DNA of 64,000 nucleotides from Romanomermis culicivorax. Its lineage: Eukaryota; Nematoda; Enoplea; Mermithida; Mermithidae. The stretch is from assembly GCA_963922205.1 (NCBI GenBank), contig CAWUHX010000266.1:1-64000 (forward strand), given 5' to 3'. The notes beneath the pieces were generated by a model, which did not search any database, was not told the origin of the DNA, and was given only the letters and a program-made list of their open reading frames with translations. The position numbers and the translations under genes were made by a program. This document shows positions 11,101-21,200 of the stretch, piece by piece (within the stretch, counting starts at the first letter, position 1; every line of letters begins with the position of its first letter).

Positions 11101-13904
11101 AAATTTTTCTGAACAATTTACTTTAGTCAGCCCTTTGATTTCTTCTACAAAACTCAGGAAATTGAGTCTTAAAAGTCTGGAACTTGCGCGATGTGCATGA
11201 AATACAAGGGAAGTAAGTTTTGATCATTTTTCTGATGAAACTAAGCGGATTTGTCAATTTCAGAGTGGTCATCTGAAAATTTATCTGTGCAACTAAATTT
11301 TTTCCTCAAGCTGCAGATTGTTTCTAACCTGGCTTGTGCAAAAAACACTGATGATTAATTTGAATAATGGCTGATCTAATACGTGGGCCTTATTATTTTG
11401 TGTGTAATTGAGAATGTATACAAAATGATTGATCTGTTTTGGGGGCTTCTACTGTGATTTTGGGGTGTTTTCGAATAAATATGTTGAAAAAACATTGTTT
11501 TTTACTACCACATTCGTTTACAAAGCTTTTAGTTTTGGCTTGCTGATATTCGTATTGGCCTGGAGAATTCTGAGCCTAGGAGCCAATTGGCCTGTCGAGA
11601 AAAAATGGAAAAACCCCTGCTACATTACAACCAAATTCGTATTTCTGAAATATAAGCTTAGTTACCTCGTTCGATGCTTTAGTATCGGATAATTTGCTGG
11701 CGACTTGGGGATCTGCTAAAACTTCTTTTAGGGCGTGTTTGAATCCGGACGATGAATGTACCAGAAGAAATTTTGGTCTGTTATCTAGTAGAATTTTGTT
11801 GCCGTCTTTGGATGCCTGTTGCATCAAATAATCGAAAAATTGTTCTTTCAAAAAACCGGGACTAGCGATTAAAACACATTTCACAATATCGAAATCGATG
11901 TGACGAACGATCGCTTGAATTATATTGTCGAAAAATCGGTTTAATCCTTAATAAAGAGAAATTAATTATATCATTTTAATTTTAACATCTTTACGATTTT
12001 TCACAAATAGAAAGCACACGCAGTGAGCCAGAAACATACTCGGGATTTTGATGGAATAATTTCTGTTCTAATTTACAAATTTCAATAAAAAATTTACATT
12101 TTGAATGAGAAAACCTTTTTTTACTGAACAATATCAATTTTAGCGTTTCAGCATGCATCGCTGACAATAGGTTTATGTGTATGCAATTAGAAACAAGATG
12201 AGATGACTACGATAGCAGGTGGCATGATTCCTAATACGAGATAAACTCTCATACTATAGATGAACAGCTTTTTTATATAATTTAATCACGAAAAAGATGA
12301 GAATCCAAAAAATAAATTCCTCAGTCACTATGCTGAAATTTTTCCTAGTGACATCTCTAGCAGTGCACATACACCAATTGGCCTTAAAAATATCTATAAA
12401 CTCAAGTAAAACTAAACAATAAACGTAGAATCTAGAAGCGTCAAGATGCTTCAAATTTTTATTTCATAGTCTAATTTGCCTTGGGTGGGAGCCACAGAAA
12501 AATTTCGGTAATCAACCAAACTTTTGATCTGGCCGATATTACATGAATCGAAAGAATTGGTCCAGCTGTGCCGGCACAATGGATCTTTTCTTCTTAAAAA
12601 TTCGTGTCTATGGTTTTCAGCTAGCAATTTTCACGTTTTCGGCTAACCTTTATCATGCTGCGCAGCGTTGCCTTTCCTTTTCCGTGGGATATTGACGTCG
12701 ATTTTCGCTCTAACAATCGTCATATTAGACGTTATGAGGCAAACATTTGCTAAGCCTTCGTGCATTACCACGGCTGCCACATCAGCTCTTTGACCGGGAT
12801 CACACGCCATATCTACGCGTTCAATGTAAATCGAATCCCAACACGTTTTATTAAGCGTGAATTTTCGGTTTAGTTCCAAATCCAGCGTATGATACGCTCC
12901 CATCTACAAAAGAAAAGAGCATTTCACGAATAAACACAAATGTCTAAATGCATGCCTTTATAGTACATTTTTATAATATTTGGACCCAACAAGGGAAGAA
13001 ACAAAGTGGAGGTTCCTTTCGCTACGGTAGAGAAGTTGGAATTTTCGAAATAACAAGATTACGGATTGAATTGAAAATTTAAGAATACTACACTTAATAA
13101 TATTTCCTAAACTCTTATCAGGCAGATATGTGTAATGATTTTTTATTCATTTTTCAGCAATCGCGATTTTTACACTCACAATCAACATAGACATTGACTC
13201 AACATGACCTCCTACACGAGAAAACTAATTCAAATAAACTAATACATGGTGGATTTATATGAATTTGATCAAACTATAGGACGATCAGAAATATTTTAGT
13301 GTTCACAAATTTAAAAAAAAACAACTGCAGCGAACGATGAAAAAATGTGGTTCCTTAGAGATCTAAAGTACATTTTTACCTTAACGTGAGGATTTTCTTC
13401 AGTGTTCCTGCCCTTGACGTGCAAAGTGCCAGAATGCGTATCATAGTTGACGCTTTCGACGGCAATTTTTAAGACGGTATGAACTCTCTGACTAGTAGTA
13501 CTTCCCGTTGAGCTTTCAGTCGTCACTTTTCTAAACTAATGAACTGTTGAAAAGTCCAACGTGGTAACATTCGAATTGATTAACAAAATGATCATTTGGG
13601 TTTTACTTCATATTCCAAGATAACAAAATATAATTTACGTTTGATTACAATGCACAATATTTTACCTAATGGTAGATGATCTAAGAAGATCGCCCTCTTG
13701 AATGAGGTTGTAACAATGCCACATATCTTCCGCGTCCTCAGGGATGAGCGTTACATGCCTGAAATATAAAAAATCATCTTTGATGCTAACGAGACGACAA
13801 TCGTGCAAAAAATTAGATACATAGTTTAGTAATAATAAGTGGAACTGTATATTCCTGAATTACCCACAACCGTCTTTGTCAAACTGCTTGTTAACCAATC
13901 GCAT
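8148..13904 (-). CDS. PELO: Pelota (Dom34), ribosome rescue factor
   Basis: Six exons on the - strand: 13904-13864, 13758-13666, 13530-13380, 12903-12648, 11946-11666, 8534-8148; all GT-AG, phases continuous, 402 aa (human about 385). The start [12 protein letters not shown] matches the conserved family N-terminus. Recognisable blocks: VTTESSTGS and VKGRN (N-terminal Sm-like domain), [37 protein letters not shown] and VNIPRKRKG (central domain), then [17 protein letters not shown] and [10 protein letters not shown] (C-terminal domain) and an acidic tail. Family knowledge: Pelota is an eRF1 relative without the GGQ motif; with the GTPase HBS1 it enters the empty A site of stalled ribosomes and starts no-go and non-stop decay. 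Intron 5 (8535-11665) is 3.1 kb and full of repeats; an inverted copy of one of them lies just upstream of the gene. Confidence 0.97.
9455..10085. repeat. Element with GTACAAA palindromic words
   Basis: Begins near GGCTAATTAGGAGCC and ends near GGCTGGTTAAAAAATTGAGCC. It carries the perfect 20-bp palindrome CATTTGTACATGTACAAATG (9540-9559), and GTACAAATTGTACAAAT and TTTGTACATGTGTAAATG near the other end (about 9919-9970). A related fragment lies near 16260-16365. Borders are approximate. Confidence 0.5.
10135..10381 (-). mobile_element. hAT-type MITE, family A copy 3, inverted
   Basis: CATAGATGCAC to GTGCATGTCTG; flanks TTTTATAC (10127-10134) and TCTTATAC (10382-10389) match 7/8. Interior is the reverse complement of copies 1, 2, 4 and 5. 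Lies in Pelota intron 5. Confidence 0.85.
10385..11060 (-). repeat. GGCGCC-hairpin element, inverted partner of 15590-16215
   Basis: Contains CCGGCGCTTGGCGCCGG (10414-10430). The stretch to about 11060 aligns, as reverse complement and with scattered differences, to about 15590-16215. Shared words include ACGCTATAGAATATCAAAAT near 10840 and its counterpart near 15760, and TTTATTATTTCGATCGAA-like ends. Confidence 0.6.
11140..11610 (+). repeat. Dispersed repeat, inverted partner of 14020-14410
   Basis: AAAACTCAGGAAATTGAGTC, TTAAAAGTCTGGAACT, TGATCATTTTTCTGATGAAA and the end GGCCTGTCGAGAAAA all recur reversed at 14020-14410. A third, shorter copy is at about 27760-27960 (TTGCAATGTGCAACTTGGGG). 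This copy ends about 55 bp from the donor of Pelota exon 5. Confidence 0.7.
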
Positions 13905-14019
13905 AACGATGCGTCTAGTGAATAACAATAATTATTTATTTATAAATTAAGGATATTAAAAACATTTTCTTGACTAATCTGTAAAATGAATGATGAATGT
14001 AAATAACGAAACCAGGGTT

Positions 14020-14410
14020 TTATTTTTCAAATTTTCTCGACAGGCCAATTTTTTAACAAATTTATTAAAAACACCCTCCAAAAACACACTAAAAGCCCAC
14101 ATAACAGGACAATCATTTTGAATACATTCTCAATCAAACACAAAATAATAAGGCTCTCATATTGGATCATTCCTTAATAAAATCAATCATCAAGGTCATT
14201 TTTGCAAAAGCCGGGTTGCAATATGCAACTTGGGGAAAAATTTGGCTGCACAGATGAATTTTTAGTTGCTCATTCTAAGATTGATAAATCTGCTTATTTT
14301 CATCAGAAAAATGATCGAAAGTTACTTTCCTCGTGTTTCATTTAGTTCCAGACTTTTAAAATTGAATCTCCTGAGTTTTCGAGGAAAAATCAAAATTTTA
14401 GCTGTAAGAA
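14020..14410 (-). repeat. Dispersed repeat, inverted partner of 11140-11610
   Basis: Reverse complement of the repeat in Pelota intron 5, with the palindromic word TTGCAATATGCAACTTGGGG near its middle. It starts about 115 bp upstream of the Pelota start codon, so it may lie in the promoter or 5' UTR. Confidence 0.7.
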
Positions 14411-14777
14411 TTAGCTAAAGCAAATTGTTCGGCACCACTGTTTTTTCCCGGACCATCGTTCCACATTTGTGGAAAGACCCTAAAAAAATTTTCCACAATG
14501 TGGAAAAATGCTTCATAAGTGTAGGTAGCGACATTTAAAATTATCGTGTTTAGATTAGTTACCTTATGTATCAATTGGTTATAAATTTTTTGAGACTAAC
14601 CTTATGAATTAGAGTACTTTTTGACATTGAAAATGCAGGGCTGTGCGTATGATTAGCAATAATACGGAACCTACTGTATAATTACTCACTCCATCATAGT
14701 CATACTAATAAAAGAAAATTTGTTCAATTTCTACGTTTAAATTTATCTTTATGCTTTTAGTGAATAACAACGACTAT

Positions 14778-15092
14778 CACTGTTTTTTTAGCGCAGCAAT
14801 AAAACATCAGCCGCACTAATGAAAAAATTTAGTCATTAACGCGGAGCACTAATGACCAAATTTTTATTTCATTATTTACTATGGTGAATATAGGTAGGTA
14901 CGTTTTAAAAAACGCGGTCAAAAAATAAGTTTACAATAACACATTTCTCAATAACGCATAATACAATCACTAATAAATTGGCCACTAATGTAAAAAGAAA
15001 AAAACTACTGTGCGCTAATAAAATTTTTTGAACTAATGGAGTCAACTGCCATTAGGGGCACCGCTAATGGGTTTGCCGCTAAAAAAACACTG
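14778..15092. mobile_element. hAT-type MITE with CACTGTTTTTTTAGCG ends
   Basis: CACTGTTTTTTTAGCG at the left and CGCTAAAAAAACACTG at the right are inverted with one mismatch. Perfect 8-bp duplication ACGACTAT at 14770-14777 and 15093-15100. It repeats a CACTAATG/CATTAGTG-like word inside (GCACTAATGA, CGCTAATGGG). Confidence 0.8.
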
Positions 15093-15589
15093 ACGACTAT
15101 CAATAATTTCTTTATTCAAATGTCTAATAAACTTAGAAATTATTTTAATGGAATTATTTTAGTTTAAAATAAACTTACAATAATTTTGAGTATTTCCAAA
15201 ATTGCCGGATGATGACAGTGAAGATGACGATGCTGATGATTACATAGTGCTTTTGAGCTATATTTCAAAATTTCGAATGAAATTTTACTATATTTAACGA
15301 TAAATTTTGATACTTGAGTCTGAATTCTTGATTATACTCATGATGTGTCGCCATATAATCTGTCGAAAAAATTTTGCACATTTGTGGAAAGCCTACAAAA
15401 TTTTTTTCCACATTTCAGACTTTTTTCGACAGAAGATAATGTTTATGGAAAAAAGCAATGTTCCGCACTTAGCACCGAAAAATTTCGGTTCAGAGGCCCT
15501 CTAAACGTTGGAAAATTAATTTTTTCAGCACATTCTTCTGCAACTACCGATGATCGATCGTGATGTTTTCACCATTTGGTCGGCGAAAG

Positions 15590-16215
15590 TGTTCTTACAT
15601 TTTCGATTTAATATATCTGGAGCCAGTAATTACCAATCATAATTATTTATGATTGTTTTCAAATGTACACAGCATAAAAAAGCGCGATGGGTATTTTACT
15701 TCGGACTTGGATATGGGTAATTAATGCTGGCGCAGCACCGGGGGAAATTTTCGGATTTTGATATTCTACAGCGTTGGACAATGAATATTTTAAATATCTA
15801 TTTCCCGCATGCAAGGTCTAATTTTCCAGTAAGTTCAAAGTGTTCTCAGTCAGACAAACTAAAACTCGAAAAATAGGCAAGCAACAAAAAATTTAGATGG
15901 CTTCTTCAGACAGCAAGAAAATCTGCCATTTTCCCACGCAGATGACATTTTAATCATTTTCCAAACGCAAAAAGTTGTGTTCACGAAAGCGGAAAATTCG
16001 AAAGGAACACAAAACGATGTTGTGAAATTAATCTAGAAAAATCTAGACTTTCATCAAATACATGAAAAGACAAAACTATGTATACAAATATACAATACAA
16101 GGTCAAACATTCATCCATAACATATGCTGATGTTTAAAAGCCATAGGCATAAGCTAGGCAAGAACTATAAATGATTTGAAATACGGCGTGACACGAAAAG
16201 CCGGAAAATTGTCGG
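15590..16215 (+). repeat. Hairpin-type dispersed element, partner of 10385-11060
   Basis: Reverse complement of the element in Pelota intron 5; includes a decayed hairpin (GCTGGCGCAGCACCGG near 15729), the ATATTCTACAGCGTTGGA segment and a tail with CATCAAATACATGAAAAGAC. Borders approximate. Confidence 0.55.
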
Positions 16216-16919
16216 AATTTTTTTTTAAACAAATGAAAATGCATCTCCGGGCAGGAATGCCACCTAATGAAAAGGGTCGTCAGGCTCTAATTTTTACAGG
16301 CCAATTTGGCTTGTGCCGCTAAATTTTTAGGAGACAATCAGAATTTTTAGGAGCCCCAATTACAGATATGTGGTCGAGGAAAGAAACACTGACGCGGACG
16401 ACCTACCCGGAAGTTTTTACCACTGTTTTTTCCAAGAATTTCTTTTCACAAATGTGGAAAGGGGTCAAATCTTTTTTCCGCATGTGGAAAAAAATTTTTT
16501 TGGTATTAAAATCCTCGTTTTTCACTTGAAAATGCTCATTAACGCTTTATTTGAGTATTTTTGAGCTTTTCAAAGCATTCTGATAATCATTCTGATCATA
16601 TATCTCAAGAATTACATTTAAATTTTGAGTTCATAGATCGTAATTTCTAGAAATTTATCATTCGAAAAATTTTAAAGCCATTAATTTGTTCGTAACCTTT
16701 CATAAATTTAGCCGAAAAGCAATGAGTCAGTAGTGTAGAAATTCTCCGAAAATTCTTCCATGAAGCTTTTGAATTGAATTTACGTAAAGAAAAGAACAAA
16801 CGCTTCAAAAAGTTGAGAAAGTTGACGTATTGATCTTTCTCAAAAAAATCTATGAAGGAAAAAATGCAGATCTTCATTAAATGTAGAGATATAATATGCA
16901 ACATCACCCATTAAACATT

Positions 16920-17390
16920 AAATAATACGTTTAAGATGATGAAAACTATTGAAGATTAAATGGTAAGTGAAGGTAGACATGCTGAAAGCCGCGCCTGAGC
17001 TTGGTAAAAAATAATAATGATTATAATAGTTATTACCGGCGCCAAGCGCCGGAAAATTTTGAGATTTGGACCTCCTAAAATGCAAAAAATGCATCTTTTC
17101 AATATGAAAACCCAACATTTTTCTTCCACATTTGTGGAAAGTTCTCAAAAAAATTTTCCACATTCCAAAATTTTTTTCCACGTTATAGTGCAAATCACCG
17201 TTTTTTTTCCTCGAAGATTTTTTCCACATGAGAACCGGACCCAAAATTTTTTTCCTCATTTTCCAAAAATTTTCCACATTTTTAAAAACGCTTATAATGT
17301 GGCTACGGATGCTTTTTTATGCATTTTAGGAGCATACATAAAGCATTATGTTGTATTTGGAGTCAGAAACCTGCAAAAATGATAAAAAAA
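16920..17390 (-). repeat. Hairpin plus TTCCACA-word element
   Basis: CCGGCGCCAAGCGCCGG at 17036-17052, TTCCACATTTGTGGAAAG at about 17120-17140 and two further TTTCCACA words, then a CACCGTTTTTTTTCC end. The tail 16920-17030 matches, inverted, the tail at about 39430-39540. Confidence 0.6.
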
Positions 17391-18236
17391 ATTGAGAAAA
17401 TTCTAGTTATATTAGCCAAAATGAGCTCATAAAGAATATATTGGTGTTCTACAGCAGCGGGTGAAGCATGTTAACGAATAACGATAGAGTTCTCAGGAAT
17501 TTCTCCGCTATTAACATTTCTATGGCTCTCATTAGAATCCTCTAATTTTATTTAGTTCTTGGTCTGGCGCGGAGCGCGAGCGCCGGAAATTTTTTTTGGA
17601 TTTCGATTTTCACTTTCTAAAACGCTGGAAATTGAACCTTCACAACGTTGGGAAATAAATTAAAATCCGACTGATGAAGTATAATTTGTTTCCTATTTTG
17701 GCGCGTAGCGCCGGAAAAATTTTTCAGTTTTTATATTCTAAAACGCTGGAAAATAAATCTCTCCAACAGATATTCATAAACAGAAGTTCTAAAATCGCAG
17801 TCTAGAATGATGTCTTCAATTTCCATCTTCAGTAAACGCAAAAGTTCAGGTTGCAGACGTTTAATGGGTCCGGTTCTCATGCGGAAAAAATCTTCGAGGA
17901 AAAAAACGGTGCCCCATTTGAGGAAAAAAAGCAGTGGTGCAAATGTGGAAAACTCGCTTTTTGTGATACGGACAGTTCACAGTATATTATCTCTCGAACA
18001 CAAAATAACTGTGCCATGATAAACTTCTATTACATCCTATCATGCATGACAATATCAGTAACCGATCAAGTGTACCTGACCAAGAAGCGGCAATATCAAA
18101 GTCAGTGTCTCCGCATCAATTATAAGCGTGTTCCTATATTGGTCACTTTTTCGTCCCCTTTAGTTTACATAATTATCGCTTCTTATATTTTCGCATCTGC
18201 GGCCGGGTAGCCCGTACTAGTCTAATTCTAGATCCT

Positions 18237-21200
18237 ATGCATGAGATCAAGACCATGTCCACCAATTCATTGAATTACGACAAACTGATCAGACGACTAA
18301 TCAATCATAGACCATCCCGTTCTCGTCCTGTGCTTAAAATGGGCGAAATTATTTCCTTGATTGATGCAAGCATGAACGAATTTTTGAGGACCGATACAGC
18401 TTTCCTGGAATTATCATTGCCAATGACCATTTGCGGTGATATTCATGGTGAGTATAAGTGTCATGTTTGAAACCGTTATTCACCTCGAATACCGTCTACT
18501 CAAGTGTGTAAGGTTTCTGGACGGTTCGTTAACATCAAAATGATCAAAGGCACTATATATTAATTTTTCTTTATTTCTTAATTTTGTTTATTAATTTTAT
18601 ATTTATATTAAATTTATAACACTATATATTAATCTTTCTCTAAAGTTTGCTGTTTTCTATACCACTATATTCATTTTGAAGCGATTGATGCAACGATCCC
18701 ATTGAACAGTTAGGTCAATGCCGAAAAGATTAGTAAGCCTATTTGTAATCAACGGACGATTTTTTCGTCAGTGGACCTCAAACAGAACAGCTGAAAATTT
18801 CCTTCAATAACCTGGTTAAGTGGTCAAAATGTCCCGAGTAGCATACAGCTCTCGATGCAGTGTGCTACTCGAGAAATCGACAGTGGATAAGCATGATGTT
18901 TTTCAACCATTTGACCTTTTACATTCTCAGGGAGCCATGTCGCGTTTTTCTACAGTATAAAGTTTTCCACCGAGATACAATTGTGTGTCAGAACCTACTT
19001 TTTTGGTGGGTATTCTCATGTGAGCGATTTTCATGTGAGTGATTCCCAATCGGGCGAAGTCCCACATCAGTGAATTCTCAATAGGACGATTCCAAACGGG
19101 CAATAAAGAATGCAATAACACTTTCTTCAAATTATCCTTCCTTACCTTATATTTTTCTTTGCATATATTTCTTTTTTATTCTGTTCCGTGCGTTGCAATT
19201 ATGTTTCATGTATGTTTTTGCATTTTCATCCTTTCTCTTTGCTTTCTTTCATTTTCTTTTTTCTTGTTATATAATAGTTTTTCTTTTTTGCTCATATGAT
19301 AGAATACATTACAATTTTTAATAAGCGTTGTCTCCCATGTAATTCTTGTACAATTCGGCACGTTCAATTTCCTATTTAATTTTATCCTTAGTGATTTTTG
19401 GCCCCACCTAAAAAGCCTACGTAGCCAAGTTGGCTTTTAAAAAGGCGTTTATTCGATACATGCTTTATGTATATATACATGTTATTGTCATTAGCTACAT
19501 TCGAATAAAAATCTAACGACTTGTGTTTCTGTCAGTGGACGCGAAAAACATTGCATGATGCGTAGCCAGACCTCAACAGCGAGTACAGCCATAAGCAATA
19601 AGCATGTATGCAAAAAAAGTAAACATTAAGCAAGTTGACGAGTTGAGGATCAAATTATTTTCCAAGCATTTAAATTTATTTGTTTTTTGTTTTTTTAATT
19701 TATTTTCACTAATTCTTAATGTCTCCATTTGTTGACGTTTCCTTTCTCTTGATGTTTTATTTCTTCCTTTTGTTTGTGTTTTTTATGAAGATTTTCACAC
19801 TTACAACGATGAAATACTTTAGCATGCCGAACTGAAAAAGAATTGTACGGAAGACTGCGGCTATTTGAAATGACAACTTGCACTGTATTGTATGATGAGC
19901 AAAAGAAAGAAAATTGGATGACAAGAAGGAAGAAAATTGAAGAAAGCAGAGACAATAGATGAAAATGTAAAAACATACATAAACGAAAACATAAGCAACA
20001 CACACAGAAAACGAAAGAAAAAATACGTACAATGAAAAAGGAGGTAAAAAAGGAAAATATGAAGGAAGTGTCATTACATTGCCAATCACCCTTTAGAATG
20101 GCCCAATTGGGAATTTGCTCTCTTGGGAATCGCTCATTTGGTAAAACCCTTTTTTGGTTTCCGCTGAATCTATCATTTTGAACTAAATGGGCCATGATGT
20201 GATTTTTATGAGGTATACTCATACATCTGACTTTTTAAAATAAGAAATTCTGGATACGAATCGACTTCCTCCCTATGTAAACAGTTTCTCTGATATTTTT
20301 CAACTAGTTAAAACCAAATTTGTCGCTTCACTTACTTATACAGTATGTAATGCCGAAATAACAGCTGCTCTTACTTGTACCTTCGCCAGCTGTCTAATCT
20401 GAAGTCTCATGAAGCTTAGGTTATACGTGTAAGCTCAAAAATCATGATATCAAATAGTGATCATGAATTGAAAATTTGATGTTACCAAAATCCGTTCGAC
20501 GAATTTGAGTTTGAGAATAATTTTTCTCGTAAGGAAACGGTAAATTCTGAGCGAAAAAGAAAGTTGAGAAGGTAAATTGGCAAATGTTCCTTTGTTCCTC
20601 TTTTGAGAGACAATAGAGTGTGACCACGCACTTGCTATTAAATTAAAAATTGACAAAATACAAAAATACTTTCAACTTTGCTGCAGGAATTTTTTCTCGG
20701 AAGATTTTTGATCGATTGGGCTTCACACCTTATTCAAATTGGTGCACTTAAAGTTATGGCCATTTTATCCAGTACACGCCCGTATATCCAGTACACGCCC
20801 GTATTTAGAGGGGGAAGGGGGAATTCCCCCCCCCTAAATTTTTTCAGAATAAAATTTTTAGCAATATCATTGTATTTATACATCAAAATTCCCAAATTAA
20901 ATTATTATATTACATTTCGTCAAGCATAGAATTTAGCCACTAATCCAAGCACAGATAAAATAACTGAAAATGTGTCGTCTTTACTGCAAAAATGGTTTTC
21001 TTTTTATTCAGTAAATTCTAGAATTTTTTCGGAAATTCCCCCCTTTTTTGAAAATCCTCGATACGGGTATGACCCAGTATGATCACCACGTTTCTGATCA
21101 AAGTAAAGTTTCCAGCCTAAGTCTAGCAAGGAGTAGGCTGAATTGAAATTATTTTTAAATTTAATTATAGGACAGTTCTACGATCTGATTCGATTGCTGA

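Larger units (their letters stand above)
8535..11665 (-). other. Pelota intron 5, repeat-rich
   Basis: Holds, from the left, AT-rich DNA with no convincing gene (8550-9440), an element at about 9455-10085 with GTACAAA palindromes, family A copy 3 inverted (10135-10381), a GGCGCC-hairpin element (about 10385-11060), and a repeat at about 11140-11610 whose inverted partner lies at about 14020-14410. Open frames here are short and AT-driven. Confidence 0.8.
13905..18236. other. Intergenic region Pelota-phosphatase: mostly transposons
   Basis: Repeats at 14020-14410, 14440-14510 (TTCCACA-word cassette), 14778-15092 (hAT MITE), 15365-15430 and 16425-16500 (TTCCACA cassettes), 15590-16215 (hairpin element) and 16920-17390 (element with CCGGCGCCAAGCGCCGG at 17036-17052 and TTCCACA words). 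17560-17950 has further GGCGC and TTCCTC pieces. I see no gene; the open frames of 60-120 codons overlap repeats. Confidence 0.7.
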
